From Mycobacterium sp. 4858 (lineage in GTDB: Bacteria > Actinomycetota > Actinomycetes > Mycobacteriales > Mycobacteriaceae): a stretch of DNA of 64,000 nt. Where the stretch lies: NCBI RefSeq assembly GCF_900240975.1, contig NZ_LT968775.1, positions 1,302,001 through 1,366,000 on the forward strand. The letters run 5' to 3'. The notes under the pieces were generated by a model. That model searched no databases and was not told the origin of the DNA. It saw only the letters and a program-made list of their open reading frames with translations. Below are positions 1 through 9,294 of the stretch, piece after piece. The position numbers and the translations under genes are program-made. The stretch's first letter is position 1, and each line of letters starts with the position of its first letter.

Positions 1-487
1 AGGGAACCCACATCAGGATCTCGCCGCTGTTGTTCCACTTCTGGCGCAGCGCGGTGGCGAAGTTGAAGTATTCGCTCGAGTGATGAGCCTGGTGCGTCGC
101 CCAGATCAACCGCACCCGGTGCGCGATCCGGTGGTAGGCGTAGTACAGCAGGTCGACACCGAGGAGTGCGATGACCCACGTGTACCACCGGCCCGCCGAG
201 AGTTGCCAGGGCGCCAGATAGGCGTAGATCGCCGCGTAGCCGAACAGGGCCAGGGTCTTCCACGCCGCGGTGGTGCCCACCGAAACCAGTCCCATCGAGA
301 TGCTGGCCAGTGAGTCGCGGGTGAGGTACGCGCCCGCGACGGGCCGCCCGTCCTCGGCGATGCTTTTCAGCTTCCGCGCCGCCGTCCATTCCAGCGTCAA
401 CAGCAACAAGAAGAAAGGAATGGCGAGCAGCACCGGATCCCGCATCTGCGGGGGCAGCGCCGACACAAAGCCTGAGACCGTACTCAC
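1..487 (-). CDS. Sterol desaturase / fatty acid hydroxylase family protein, 3' end cut by window edge
   Basis: The frame reads from a GTG at 487 to the window edge without a stop, giving about 162 residues. It contains hydrophobic N-terminal segments and two of the diiron histidine boxes of the membrane fatty acid hydroxylase superfamily, YHRIAH and THQAHHSSE; the third box would lie beyond the edge. It resembles M. tuberculosis Rv1814 (erg3), which also lies near mgtC. Neither start has a clear Shine-Dalgarno; an ATG at 445 (MRDPVLLAI) matches the Rv1814 start as I remember it and may be the true one. Sterol C-5 desaturation is a family-level guess, as the substrate in mycobacteria is not established. 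Confidence 0.8.
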   Translation of the reverse strand, partial: MSTVSGFVSALPPQMRDPVLLAIPFFLLLLTLEWTAARKLKSIAEDGRPVAGAYLTRDSLASISMGLVSVGTTAAWKTLALFGYAAIYAYLAPWQLSAGRWYTWVIALLGVDLLYYAYHRIAHRVRLIWATHQAHHSSEYFNFATALRQKWNNSGEILMWVP

Positions 488-587
488 AGGGATAAGACTA
501 CGACGAGCGGCGGGACGGCCGGGTTCCCTTGGTCCGGTATGCGGCCCATGCTGAGACCGACATCGACCAAAACTGCAGCAAACGGCG

Positions 588-1310
588 CTAGCCGCGCCCG
601 TCCGATCGTGCTTCGTCGCCTGCGTACCACTGCACCGCCCGTACTCCGGGCTGCAGGGACAGCTCCGCCACCAGCCGCTCCAGCCGGGATGGGGCGTCCC
701 CGTCCATGAGTAGGTGCGCAGTCAACGTGATCTCGTCTTCGCCTGCCTGACCGGTGTGGATTCCGCGCAGCGTGATGTCGTTGCTGCTCGCGTGCTGCAC
801 GATCTGGGCGCGTGCGTACTTCTCGTGTTTCGGGCGAGAGATCACCTGCACCAGGTAGGGCCGCAGGCTTTCGTCCTCGTCGCCGGTGTTGTCGCGGTCG
901 ATCAGTCGGCCCAGCGGGCGTCCGAGCACGTGGATGCCGATCACCGTCCCGGTGCCGATCAACGCGAAGACCAGGTGGCCGGACGCCGCCAGGACGCCGA
1001 TCGCGGCCGAACACCACAGGGTGGCGGCGGTGTTGAGGCCCCGGACGTTGACCCCTTCACGCAGGATTACCCCACCGCCGAGGAATCCGATACCGGACAC
1101 CACGTAGGAGGCGACCCTGGTGGGGCTGGTGTCCGTGGTGGCGGCGGCGTACAGAACGAACAACGTCGCGCCGCCGGCGACCAGCGCGTTCGTGCGCAGG
1201 CCGGCTCGCCGCGCCCGCCATTGCCGCTCCAGACCGATGAGGGCGCCGCAGCCCACCCCGACGGCAAGCCGGAGCGCGAAATCGGCGACGCTCAGCGTCT
1301 CCACCGGCAC
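588..1310 (-). CDS. mgtC: MgtC/SapB family membrane protein
   Basis: 240 residues, close to M. tuberculosis MgtC (Rv1811). The N-terminal two thirds hold about four membrane segments with the family signatures GALIGLERQWR near residue 20 and GIGFLGGGVILREG near residue 75; the rest is a soluble ACT-like domain. MgtC proteins support growth in low magnesium and inside macrophages, and act on F1Fo ATP synthase or phosphate homeostasis in other bacteria. Two in-frame GTG codons (1310 and 1304) follow a GGGGGAGGGA stretch, so the start is uncertain by two residues. It is last in a minus-strand series PPE, PPE, DUF732, DUF732, mgtC, the same order as in M. tuberculosis. Confidence 0.9.
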   Translation of the reverse strand: MPVETLSVADFALRLAVGVGCGALIGLERQWRARRAGLRTNALVAGGATLFVLYAAATTDTSPTRVASYVVSGIGFLGGGVILREGVNVRGLNTAATLWCSAAIGVLAASGHLVFALIGTGTVIGIHVLGRPLGRLIDRDNTGDEDESLRPYLVQVISRPKHEKYARAQIVQHASSNDITLRGIHTGQAGEDEITLTAHLLMDGDAPSRLERLVAELSLQPGVRAVQWYAGDEARSDGRG

Positions 1311-1463
1311 TCCCTCCCCCTCGTTCCCGGCCTCGCACGGCCGCTGTAGCCGCAGCTAACCAGGCCCAGGTGAACGGCGGGTGGACCACAACCCAATCAG
1401 ACGCACGGCGTCCACGCGCGCGAAACCTGCGAGCAACCGGCCGACTGTTGTGGTCGCGCCCAG

Positions 1464-1784
1464 CTAGCTCTTGTTGAGTTGCTGGGGGCAGTAGTACTTC
1501 GCGGCGATCGCCAGAAACGACGTTGCGTGATCGGTGGTGAGTCCGGGGTTTTGGGCTTTGAGTTCGTTGACCATCTGGGGGCCGTACTCGCCGTTGCCCA
1601 TCGACTCGCACACCGCTTTGGCGAACTGGACGGCCGCGTCGGACGTCTTGTAGGTGATACCCGCGCTGCTCAGCGACGCGAGAAAGCTCGACTCGTCGAC
1701 GCCACCGGTATCGGGGTCGCCGTACGCGGGCGCGGCGAGCATGATCACGGCGCAACCAACGATCAGCGCCACCAGCAGCCTCAT
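1464..1784 (-). CDS. DUF732 secreted small protein (Rv1810-like, copy 2)
   Basis: 106 residues from the ATG at 1784; an upstream ATG at 1829 would add 15 residues ahead of the signal peptide and is less likely. The N-terminus is a signal peptide ending near PAYGDP. The mature part is a DUF732 domain with two conserved cysteines (AVCESM and KYYCPQQL), probably a disulfide. Its neighbour at 1885-2208 is a clear paralogue sharing the ending KYYCPxQL. Function unknown; DUF732 proteins are exported mycobacterial proteins. Position between PPE33 and mgtC matches Rv1810. Confidence 0.8.
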   Translation of the reverse strand: MRLLVALIVGCAVIMLAAPAYGDPDTGGVDESSFLASLSSAGITYKTSDAAVQFAKAVCESMGNGEYGPQMVNELKAQNPGLTTDHATSFLAIAAKYYCPQQLNKS

Positions 1785-1884
1785 AGCTGGGCATTGTCCC
1801 ATGTCGAAGTGTTGTGCGCAGCGCGGCATTGAGATCGCTGAAGCCCGTTACCTCTCAAGCTAATTCGACGATCACCGCCGCACG

Positions 1885-2208
1885 TCAGGCCTTGCTGAGT
1901 TGGTGTGGGCAGTAGTACTTCGCCGAGATCATCGCGAAGTTGGATGCCATCTCCATGTCCATCCCGGGATTGTGCGTCTTCACGTCGTGCACCAACTCCA
2001 GGCCCGATTCACCGTTGTTGAGGCACGAACACACCGCCCGGCCGGCGCCGACGGCCGCATCCGGGCTGGCGAAGGTGAAGCCGGCCTGATGCAGGGCGGC
2101 GAGGAACGCGCCGTCATCACCGTCGGGTTCCGGCGGAGGGCCCGCGTATGCCGGTGCGGCCAGGCCGATCACGAGGGGGACGCCCAGAAGCGCTAGAAGC
2201 CGTTTCAT
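1885..2208 (-). CDS. DUF732 secreted small protein (Rv1810-like, copy 1)
   Basis: 107 residues. A signal peptide (MKRLLALLG to PAYAGP) precedes an acidic linker and a DUF732 domain. It has three cysteines, two close together (AVCSCLNNGE) and one in KYYCPHQL, against the two of its paralogue downstream. A purine-rich GAAGGTAGGAA stretch precedes the ATG. It follows the PPE33-like gene by about 80 bp and precedes the second DUF732 gene by 100 bp, so the three are probably cotranscribed with mgtC. M. tuberculosis has, to my memory, only one gene (Rv1810) here, so the tandem pair is a local expansion. Function unknown. Confidence 0.85.
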   Translation of the reverse strand: MKRLLALLGVPLVIGLAAPAYAGPPPEPDGDDGAFLAALHQAGFTFASPDAAVGAGRAVCSCLNNGESGLELVHDVKTHNPGMDMEMASNFAMISAKYYCPHQLSKA

Positions 2209-2287
2209 TTCCTACCTTCTCTCATGCCGACGGGAAGACGCGTTGACGGCGGGACTCGCCCAGTCGACCGATGAACAACGTTGCCGC

Positions 2288-3700
2288 CTAACCCAATTGC
2301 GCGGCGTCGGGCACGACTTTGGCCTTGTCGCCCTTCTTCAGATGCACCGCGTGGATGCCGGGTTTCTTCGCCAGCTGCTCGAGCAGGGTGTCGAGACCTT
2401 CCTGGTCGACGTTGTGGTGCTGCACCGTTTCCGGTTTCTCTGAGATCTGCGCGACCAGACGCTTGAGCTGTTCGGGCGACTGTGGGTCCTTGAGGTCCTT
2501 GATCGGCTTCATCCGGTTGCGCACACCGGCACCGACCAGGGTGGGTCCCCCGGCGCCGAGCGCGCTTCCCAGCATCCCCGCCATCCCCATGGAACTGAAC
2601 AGGCCGCCCTCGCCCAGTGCGGCCGCGGGCACCGCCTCCGGCCCGGCGGCCGACAGCGCGGCGGCCACCGTGCGGATGGCCGGCGTGGAGGTGGCCCAGC
2701 TGGGCGGAACCGACAGCTTGCCCACCAGGGTGCCGGCGTTGCCCATGCTCGCTATCGGGCTGATCGCGCTGTACAGCGTGCCGCGGCCGAAGCCCAACGC
2801 CCCGAGCCCGGCCCCGAGTGCGTCCTTCGGCAGGGCACCGTAGGCGATGGGCGGGGCGAATTTCAGCCACTGCGACAGGGGGAAGTTGATCAGCAGCCCG
2901 ATGTCGTTGAACTGCGTGGTCAGCCCCAACGGCACCTTGACGGCGTTGTACATGGCCGTATAGAAGCTCGCCCCGCCCGGGACGGTGTTCAACAGGTTCG
3001 TCCAGAACGAGTTGTAGTCGGACGCGAGCTGTGCCAACCAGGCCAGCGGACCGGTGTAAGTGCTGGCCGTGCTGCTCGTGCTGGCCGCGGTGCTCACCGT
3101 GGACGCGACTTTGCCGGCCGAGCTGCTGGTGGCCTGGCTCACCGCGGCCGCTTGCGTCGTCGCGCTTGCGGCGTTGGTGGTCTGAGGGGGCTCGGTGAAC
3201 TGCGCCAAGTTGTTGGTGGTCGTCGCTGAGGACGCGAAGTAGGTGTCCATAGCCGTAGCGTCTTGGGCCCACATCTCGCTGTATTCGGCCTCGTTTGCCG
3301 CGATGGCGGCAGTGTTTTGGCCGACGACGTTCGTCGCCACCAGCTGCGCCAGCAGAGCGCGATTCTCCGCGATCACAGACGGCGGCACGTGCGCGGCGAA
3401 CGCGGTCTCGTAGGCGGTCGCCGCCTGGTTGGCCTGGGTCGCGGTCTGCGCGGCTTGGGCCGCGGTTTGCTGCAACCAAGCCGCGTAGGGCGCGGCGGCG
3501 GATGTCATCGCGATCGACGCCGGGCCTACCCACGGCCCGGCGGCCAGTGTCGAGATGACCCACGAGTAGGACGTTGCGGTGGACTGCAATTCGGTGGCCA
3601 GGTTTTCCCAGGCAGTCGCCGCGGCGACCAGCGACTCCGCTCCCGGCCCGCTGTACATCCGGCCCGAGTTGAACTCCGGCGGAAAGGCTCCGTAAAACAT
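2288..3700 (-). CDS. PPE-SVP family protein, PPE33-like, with long C-terminal extension
   Basis: 470 residues, against 468 for M. tuberculosis PPE33 (Rv1809) as I remember it. The PPE domain covers about residues 1-180 with FPPEFNSG near the start and a WVG turn (WxG motif). A Ser/Thr/Ala-rich linker and the SVPPSWA motif (SVP subfamily) follow. After this the protein carries about 100 charged, Lys/Gln-rich residues from NRMKPIKDLKDPQ to KVVPDAAQLG, unlike the glycine-rich tails of the other PPE proteins here. PPE proteins of this type are ESX-5 substrates exported as PE-PPE pairs via EspG5; no PE partner gene lies next to it. Confidence 0.88.
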   Translation of the reverse strand: MFYGAFPPEFNSGRMYSGPGAESLVAAATAWENLATELQSTATSYSWVISTLAAGPWVGPASIAMTSAAAPYAAWLQQTAAQAAQTATQANQAATAYETAFAAHVPPSVIAENRALLAQLVATNVVGQNTAAIAANEAEYSEMWAQDATAMDTYFASSATTTNNLAQFTEPPQTTNAASATTQAAAVSQATSSSAGKVASTVSTAASTSSTASTYTGPLAWLAQLASDYNSFWTNLLNTVPGGASFYTAMYNAVKVPLGLTTQFNDIGLLINFPLSQWLKFAPPIAYGALPKDALGAGLGALGFGRGTLYSAISPIASMGNAGTLVGKLSVPPSWATSTPAIRTVAAALSAAGPEAVPAAALGEGGLFSSMGMAGMLGSALGAGGPTLVGAGVRNRMKPIKDLKDPQSPEQLKRLVAQISEKPETVQHHNVDQEGLDTLLEQLAKKPGIHAVHLKKGDKAKVVPDAAQLG

Positions 3701-3767
3701 CGTTGTCTCCCCTACTCGGGCGCTTGGGCGGACGGTGCTGGACTGATGTGCGTCGTGGTCATGGCCG

Positions 3768-5024
3768 TCACTCCTCGATGTAAGGGATCACGATGATGGT
3801 GGCCGCGGCGGGGTCTGCCTCGGCGACCGCGCCGCCCAGTGCGCCGCCGGCTGCGGCACCGCCGCCCACCGAGTGGGTCGCGCTGCTGGCGACGGCGCGG
3901 CCCAACAGGCTGGACAGACCCATCTGGCTGAACATGCCCTCTTCGCCGGACAGCGTGGCGGCCGGGACGGCCGCCATGTTGGTGGGCAGCACCTGGGCGA
4001 GCGTCCGGATCGTCGGGGCGGCTTCGGTCCAGCCCTGGGGCACCGACATGCCGCCGACCAGGGCCGCCTTACCTATGGATCCCGACACCGGCCCCACGGC
4101 GGAGCTGAGCATGGGCCGCACGGCGCTGGCACCGTTGGTCAGCGGGGCGAGCGCGCCGGATATCGCCTTCGGCCCCGACAGGTAGGCCGCGGCACTCTGA
4201 CCATTCTGGCCCCAGGCGTAGGCCTGTCCGAACGACAGGAACGGTCCACCGGGGATGGTGCTCCAGGACTGCGGCGAGTAGACCCCGGTGAAAACCGACC
4301 AGAACTCGTTCCAGTTCGTGATGGCACTTGGCACCGTCAGCCCTGACGACGAGGTGGACGTCGTGGTGGCGGTCGTTGCGTTCTGAACCGCAGTCGACGT
4401 CGAGCTGGTCAGCTGGGACAGCTGCGCGGCGGTGTTCGAGCTGGACTGCGCACTGGACTGGGTGACCGCGGCCGCCTGCATCGGCGCGGCCGACTGGTTG
4501 GTGGTCTGGGGTGGCTCGGCGAACGGGGTCAGCTGCGACGCGGTCGCCGACGAGGCCGCGTAGCCGTACATCGCGGCGGCGTCCTGCGCCCACATCTCCA
4601 TGTATTGGGCCTCGGTGGCGGCCATCGCCGGAGTGTTCTGGCCGAGGATGTTCGTGGCAATCAAGGTCGCCAGCAGCGCGCGGTTGGCGGCGATCACCGG
4701 CGGCGGCACGGTGGCCGCAAAAGCCGCCTCGTAGGCGCCCGCGGCCAGCTTGGCCTGGGCGCCGGTCGCTTCGGCCTGAGCCCCGGTCGCGTGAATCCAC
4801 GCCACATACGGCGCCGCGGCGGCGGCCATCGCTATCGACGACGGCCCCGTCCACGGTCCCGTCGCCAGCGCTTCGACCGCCGAGTTGTACGACGCGCCGG
4901 TGGCCTGCAACTCCGCGGCCAACTCGTCCCAGGCCGCCGCGGCGGCGAGCAGCGGACCCGACCCCGCACCGACATACATCCGCCCCGAGTTGATCTCCGG
5001 CGGAAGCGCCCCGAAATCCAGCAT
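3768..5024 (-). CDS. PPE-SVP family protein (PPE31/PPE32 position)
   Basis: 418 residues. It starts [17 protein letters not shown] with a strong GGAGG seven bases before the ATG. The PPE domain (about 1-180) shows WTG and [17 protein letters not shown], then a Thr/Ser/Ala linker and SVPQGWTEA of the SVP subfamily. The C-terminus ends IIVIPYIEE rather than the usual RPPxAG. It is the first gene of the PPE-PPE-DUF732-DUF732-mgtC series; in M. tuberculosis PE20 and PPE31 would stand here. No PE gene is present in this window at this end, so its PE partner may be encoded elsewhere or lost. Export by ESX-5 is inferred from family and context. Confidence 0.88.
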   Translation of the reverse strand: MLDFGALPPEINSGRMYVGAGSGPLLAAAAAWDELAAELQATGASYNSAVEALATGPWTGPSSIAMAAAAAPYVAWIHATGAQAEATGAQAKLAAGAYEAAFAATVPPPVIAANRALLATLIATNILGQNTPAMAATEAQYMEMWAQDAAAMYGYAASSATASQLTPFAEPPQTTNQSAAPMQAAAVTQSSAQSSSNTAAQLSQLTSSTSTAVQNATTATTTSTSSSGLTVPSAITNWNEFWSVFTGVYSPQSWSTIPGGPFLSFGQAYAWGQNGQSAAAYLSGPKAISGALAPLTNGASAVRPMLSSAVGPVSGSIGKAALVGGMSVPQGWTEAAPTIRTLAQVLPTNMAAVPAATLSGEEGMFSQMGLSSLLGRAVASSATHSVGGGAAAGGALGGAVAEADPAAATIIVIPYIEE

Positions 5025-5139
5025 CTACTACCTCCGGTCCCCTAAGTGGCCGCCATGGTAGGCGTGGCTTAGCTGCCCTGGCCGCATTCGAACCTCGGTT
5101 CTAATGAAACGCATCAAATCCACCACCGAGACCATGAGC

Positions 5140-5169
5140 TCATTTCACACGTGTCGGACAACTGACCAT
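5140..5169 (-). CDS. Possible leader peptide ORF (9 codons)
   Basis: An AAAGGAG box stands four bases before an ATG at 5169, and the ORF reads MVSCPTRVK before a TGA. It lies about 115 bp upstream of the first PPE gene and downstream of the CRP-type site, so it would be in the 5' leader of the mRNA. The ribosome site is better than most in the window, but a nine-codon ORF can arise by chance. Confidence 0.25.
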   Translation of the reverse strand: MVSCPTRVK

Positions 5170-5406
5170 TTTCTCCTTTATCTGAGGCCCCACCAAGATT
5201 GGTGCGCAGCCCAGCGTCGCACCGCTTCACGAATGTAAGTGAAATTGTCACCGCACTGTATTCGGTCGGCGTTCCCGGAAGGTAACGACATGTAAATAAT
5301 GAATGTCAGCGCGGCGTACCTCGGTGTGAGAACTCTGCGTCTGTAGCTACTCCTTTCGATTCGGGAAGAGCGACTTAAGAGCGATTTGAAGCACAACTTA
5401 GCAACG

Positions 5407-5428
5407 GATTGTGAGGTGATTCACAATC
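5407..5428. promoter_or_regulatory. CRP (Rv3676-type) binding site
   Basis: Perfect TGTGA-N6-TCACA at 5410-5425, extended on both sides to an uninterrupted 8-bp dyad (GATTGTGA / TCACAATC, spacer GGTGAT). This is the consensus of the cAMP receptor protein, known as Rv3676 in M. tuberculosis. It is 383 bp upstream of the first PPE gene of the mgtC series. An activator or repressor role cannot be told without the transcription start. Confidence 0.7.
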
Positions 5429-5663
5429 GCAAATTAGAATGACGAATTCCACGGATCGGCACTATCGCGACGATTCGCTACATCAATTCTGACCGAGGTT
5501 TACGCGGAGTCGAAACGGCCCGTACTAGCCTCCTATTTCCATGCGAAAAAAAGCACAAAAAAGCCGCATGCGGTAATGCCGCAAAACGTCGATCGGTTCA
5601 GACCCGCAAGCTCATGGCGCACATGTCAATCCGAAATAATTACGTCCTCGATCTCACATTCGA

Positions 5664-5936
5664 TTACGCCCAATTGGAACCGACTGCGCCGTCGGTGCCG
5701 GACACGTTGCTCCGGCGGTCTGTGCCTTCTGCCCGTGGGCGTTGACCTGCTTGTAGACCGCCTGGGGGTCTTGTCGCCCGACTGGTGGCCGGCCACCGAA
5801 CCGGCGCCGCCCCGGGAGTCGCCGGCGGCAAGCACATCGCGAAAGACGGCCTGACGTCGGCTTCCGGCGAGGCCGCTCGGGCGCCAATGGTGGCGGCATG
5901 GGCGTCTGCGCCGCCGGATTGATGGTTGGTTGTCAC
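5664..5936 (-). pseudogene. Decayed esxN-like gene
   Basis: The stretch aligns over its whole length with the intact esxN at 13957-14241, but the match jumps between reading frames. Frame 1 gives MTTNHQSGGADAH and AARAAS-like residues, another frame LAAGDSRGGAGSVA (intact: LAAGDFWGGAGSVA), a third YKQVNAHGQKAQTAG (intact: YEQANAHGQKVQSAG), and frame 1 returns for GTDGAVGSNWA at the end. At least three compensating indels are needed. The WGG turn essential to WXG100 proteins is changed to RGG. A 90-codon ORF stays open by accident but would not encode an Esx protein. Confidence 0.82.
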
Positions 5937-5996
5937 GCCATTCCCCTACCGTTCATCAACACGAAGGGTAAACGGGCTACTCCTCGCCGCCGCTGA

Positions 5997-6030
5997 TTAG
6001 CTGCTGACAGTTTCCTGGGAGCCGGTTTTC
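5997..6030 (-). pseudogene. 3' remnant of an esxM-like gene
   Basis: Upstream of the esxN relic, at nearly the spacing of the intact pair (60 versus 47 bp), the minus strand reads ...SQETVSS then TAA, matching the ...SQQILSS end of EsxM, with nucleotide similarity over about 40 bp. Similarity stops near 6040, so only the last dozen codons remain. Weak alone, credible because of its position next to the esxN relic. Confidence 0.5.
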
Positions 6031-6246
6031 CCTGGTCATGCGTGGTTTCTCGAGTGTCACCGGGGGCCTGTGGCGGTGGTCAGAACGTTGCCAACCGTCC
6101 GACTTTGCTCAAACGATGTGTAAAGACCGTCGCGACCGTGGGCCGCGGCCCAAGCCACAGAGTTGTCGATACCGGCTCGCAGGTCCGTCGGCCGTGGTGA
6201 TATCGGACCCGGGTGCATCGACCGCCCTGCGGGAACCGGAGCGGGC

Positions 6247-8079
6247 TTACGTGGTCTTGTTCTCCGCGACTGCCGCGCTGAGGCCCTCGGCGAGGTCCTC
6301 CTGAGTCAGCTCCCTGAACCGCAGCAGCTGCCGCTCGCTGAATTCGGTGACGTCACTGGACAGCACCGCGTCCAGGTCCTCGTCGTCCAGGCGGAAGCTG
6401 CGGTGATCGCGTGCCTTCTCCACCACGTTGCGTACGAAACCGGCATTGCCGAGCGTATCGATTCCGCGGATCAAGTCGCCGTCTTCGGAGTAGCTCTCGT
6501 CGAGATAAAACCTGGTGTACGACGGCAACAGGGATTGGGCCGCTTCCTCGGTGATGACGTCCTCGTTCTCCTGGCCCATCAACCGGGTCAGCGCGACCAG
6601 CTCCTCCGGGGTATAGCTGAAGAACTCGATCACCGTCGAAAACCGCCGCCGCAGACCCTGGTTCACGTCGAGCATCTTTTCCATGGCCTTGGCGTAGCCC
6701 GCACCGAAGACCACGAGTTCGTCGCGATGGTTCTCCATGTACAACAGCAACGTGTTGATGATCGCGTTACCGTACGGGTCACCCTGCTGGTAGCCCTTCT
6801 CGTGCAAGGTGTGCATCTCGTCGAAGAACACCGCCCCGCCCAAGGCTTCCTCGAGCATCTCCTCGGTGTTCTTCTCCGCGTCGGCCATGTATCGGCCCAA
6901 CAGCTTGGTCCGGCTGGTCTCGACCACCACCGGCTTGCGTAGCACCGTCAAGCCGCACAGCTGCTTGGCGAATGCTCGCGCCACCGACGTCTTACCGGTC
7001 CCGGGCGGCCCCAGCAGCAGGGTGTGCCGCGACGTCACCGGCACGGGCAGGCCCATCTTGGCGCGCGCCAGGTTCACCTTCGTCGTCGCCTTGATGAGCT
7101 TGATCTCCCGCTTGGCGCGCTCCATGCCCAGCATCGCGTTGAGCTCCGCGTCACCCTCGGCGAGATAGCGCGCGGCCTCCTCGGCGTGGCGCGCGGCCTC
7201 CACCTCCGCCCGGGTCGGCGCGCTGTCCGCATCCCACGGATCGGTGCGCGCCTCGATGGTTTCCGGGTCGGTCAGGACCAGTCGATAGTTCGGGTTGTCC
7301 AGCGCTTCTCGGGCCGGGCTGAACTTCGGATCCCGCGAATAGACCCGGCGCAGCAGCTCGACGGCCTCTTCCTCGCGTCCCAGGTGTCGCAAGCACATGC
7401 CCTGGGTGTACAGGGCAATGTTGGCCGCGCCCGGTACCCGGTCACCCTCGACGGCGTCCTGGCCACGCCGCAGCGCCTCCTCGAAGACACCGAGCGACGC
7501 CAGCGCCGTGGTGGCCATCGCCGCGCCGGCGGCCTTCAGCTCGGGCTGACGCCAGACCTTGCCCTCCGGGAACTGATTGAGCACGTCCGGCCAGCGGCCG
7601 GTCCGGAAATACAGCACACCTCGCACGTAGTCGACCAGCTCCTGCTCGAACGGCTGGCGGGGCTCGATCCCGTCGAGCAGCTCCGCGGCCTCCTCGTAGC
7701 GCTTGGCCTCGGCGAGAACGGCCGCGTAGGCGCACGCAAGCGACTCGACGCTGGTGACGGCCAGCTGCAGGAACAAGCCGTCCGAAACCTGCGGACGGAA
7801 GTGCAGATCGGTGACCCCGAGCCGGCGGGTCTCCCACCCGAACGTCCGGATCGACGCCCACGCGCCGGCGAGCACCTCGATGCTGCGCTCCCCCGCCAGT
7901 AGCCGCGCCAGCCAGGCGTCGCACATCCCGGGGTCCAAATTGCTTGCCGTGGTGAACATCTGCGATGCCACCTGGGGGTTGTGACTCGGTTGTAGCCCGT
8001 TGACCGATATCCCGGATGCCAACAGGCCGGCGACCATCGCGTTGCGGGCGCCTTCAGCCGTCGATTGCGGCCGCGTCAT
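6247..8079 (-). CDS. eccA5: ESX-5 AAA+ ATPase EccA5
   Basis: 610 residues, the same length I recall for M. tuberculosis EccA5 (Rv1798). The N-terminal 290 residues form a TPR-like helical domain (repeated AxxxLLxGIEP-type helices); the C-terminal half is a CbxX/CfqX-type AAA+ domain with Walker A GPPGTGKT at 357-364, Walker [11 protein letters not shown] and an arginine finger region GLRRRFS. EccA proteins are cytosolic and are thought to release EspG chaperones from PE-PPE substrates. The ATG at 8079 overlaps the eccE5 stop (ATGA), so the two are translationally coupled. It is the last gene of the ESX-5 operon. Confidence 0.97.
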   Translation of the reverse strand: MTRPQSTAEGARNAMVAGLLASGISVNGLQPSHNPQVASQMFTTASNLDPGMCDAWLARLLAGERSIEVLAGAWASIRTFGWETRRLGVTDLHFRPQVSDGLFLQLAVTSVESLACAYAAVLAEAKRYEEAAELLDGIEPRQPFEQELVDYVRGVLYFRTGRWPDVLNQFPEGKVWRQPELKAAGAAMATTALASLGVFEEALRRGQDAVEGDRVPGAANIALYTQGMCLRHLGREEEAVELLRRVYSRDPKFSPAREALDNPNYRLVLTDPETIEARTDPWDADSAPTRAEVEAARHAEEAARYLAEGDAELNAMLGMERAKREIKLIKATTKVNLARAKMGLPVPVTSRHTLLLGPPGTGKTSVARAFAKQLCGLTVLRKPVVVETSRTKLLGRYMADAEKNTEEMLEEALGGAVFFDEMHTLHEKGYQQGDPYGNAIINTLLLYMENHRDELVVFGAGYAKAMEKMLDVNQGLRRRFSTVIEFFSYTPEELVALTRLMGQENEDVITEEAAQSLLPSYTRFYLDESYSEDGDLIRGIDTLGNAGFVRNVVEKARDHRSFRLDDEDLDAVLSSDVTEFSERQLLRFRELTQEDLAEGLSAAVAENKTT

Positions 8080-9275
8080 TGGGCTACAGGCACGCCCGCC
8101 GGGCTCCCTCGCAGCTGGTCGACCGACAGCACTAGGTCATCGTCGTCGTCACGCAGGCCGCGGCTCGGCACGACAAGCAGGTCGCGGGTGGCCGGTGCGG
8201 GCAGGCTGGCGCGGACGGCCGCCAGCTGACGTCCGGTGAGGCGGTTGAGGCCGGCGGACACGTCTCGGGGCAGCCGCTTCTCGCTGTGGTAGCGGACCCA
8301 CGCCGAAATCTGCGGCCGGCCCGCTCGAGCGGTGAGCCGGACGGTCAGCACGGTGGCCACGGTGTCCGCCTGCCACAGCTCGTCGAGCGTGTCGGTGGAC
8401 AGGTCGGCGGGCGTCACCCAGAAGCTGGTGGTGAAGCCGTTGAAGTGCTTGAGGTGGCGCCAGCCGGGCCGGCTCCAGGTCGGCTCCAGGTCGGCCAGCA
8501 CCGCACGGTCCACCTCGGTGATCTCCTCGGCGGTCAACGGCCTTGCGGCGCAGGTGAGCCCGTCGAGATCCTGCGCAAGCCGCTCGGTGGCCGCCACGAA
8601 CGTCGAAGCCAGCGAATCACGGACCGCCACCGCGGCGATGTTGCGCTGTGGGTTCATCCGCAGCACCAGCCAGGTCCGGCGGACATACGAGCTGGGCTCG
8701 CCGTTGGCCACCTCCCACTCCTCGGGGCCCCAGTCGTCGAGCTTCGACAACTCCGCGGCGTTACCACCGCGGCGCACCTTCACCGACACGATGTCGATGT
8801 CGTCGAGGTGAATATCGAACTGGCGCAAGCCATCAGCGACGGCCTGCACTAACAGGGTGGGCGGCGACGTCCGGTGCCGGTGTCGCGACGACGGGTCGCC
8901 GTCACCCCCGTTGAGCGCGATCACCGTCACCAGCTGGCCCTCGTACTCGCGCACGCCGACCTTGTCGCGCCCGAACCGGCGCTGGAAGTCGTGCGGCGGA
9001 GTGCAGCCCGCACCCAACGCGGTGCCCGGATCGGCGGACCAATCCCACAGCCAGGTCGCCAATCCCGATGTCACCGTGATGCCGTGATAGGTCACCAACG
9101 ACAACAGCGCGATCAACGCAGCGAGGCCGACACCCACCCAGAACGCGATGCGGTAGGTGCCCTGCCAGGACTCTGGGCAATGGCTCGCCACCACCAGGAT
9201 GGCGATGTCCACCAGGAACACCGCCGTGACCCGTGGCCACGACAAAGACAACCCGAACCTGCGCTGAGCTTTCAT
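8076..9275 (-). CDS. eccE5: ESX-5 membrane complex component EccE5
   Basis: 399 residues (406 in M. tuberculosis from memory). Two membrane helices near the N-terminus ([16 protein letters not shown] and [15 protein letters not shown]) are followed by a large soluble domain, as in EccE proteins, which sit at the periphery of the hexameric EccBCDE channel. It begins 19 bp after mycP5 and overlaps eccA5 by 4 bp. Confidence 0.95.
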   Translation of the reverse strand: MKAQRRFGLSLSWPRVTAVFLVDIAILVVASHCPESWQGTYRIAFWVGVGLAALIALLSLVTYHGITVTSGLATWLWDWSADPGTALGAGCTPPHDFQRRFGRDKVGVREYEGQLVTVIALNGGDGDPSSRHRHRTSPPTLLVQAVADGLRQFDIHLDDIDIVSVKVRRGGNAAELSKLDDWGPEEWEVANGEPSSYVRRTWLVLRMNPQRNIAAVAVRDSLASTFVAATERLAQDLDGLTCAARPLTAEEITEVDRAVLADLEPTWSRPGWRHLKHFNGFTTSFWVTPADLSTDTLDELWQADTVATVLTVRLTARAGRPQISAWVRYHSEKRLPRDVSAGLNRLTGRQLAAVRASLPAPATRDLLVVPSRGLRDDDDDLVLSVDQLRGSPAGVPVAQ

Positions 9276-9294
9276 GACTGTTACTGCTCCGCCC

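Larger units (their letters stand above)
5025..5663 (-). promoter_or_regulatory. Long leader/promoter region of the PPE-DUF732-mgtC series
   Basis: No long credible gene lies here. The stretch 5100-5560 is clearly more AT-rich than its surroundings. It holds a CRP-type operator (5407-5428), a nine-codon ORF with a good ribosome site (5140-5169) and short A-tracts near 5547-5562. The M-box magnesium riboswitch reported before PE20 in M. tuberculosis was looked for by its conserved core sequences and not found. I infer that transcription of the PPE genes and mgtC starts in this region. Confidence 0.5.

Noticed and set aside
2205..3563. 452-codon minus-strand ORF overlapping the PPE33-like gene
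   Set aside because: Out-of-frame shadow with Arg/Gly/His-rich low-complexity translation.
5178..5396. 72-codon minus-strand ORF in the AT-rich leader
   Set aside because: Unusual composition, no family features, no good ribosome site; more likely chance in a low-GC regulatory stretch.
5025..5560. M-box (YkoK) magnesium riboswitch expected before the PPE-mgtC series
   Set aside because: Neither strand shows the conserved core words (GGTGAGG-type and GACGCC-type segments in order). The equivalent M. tuberculosis leader has one, but it is not supported here.
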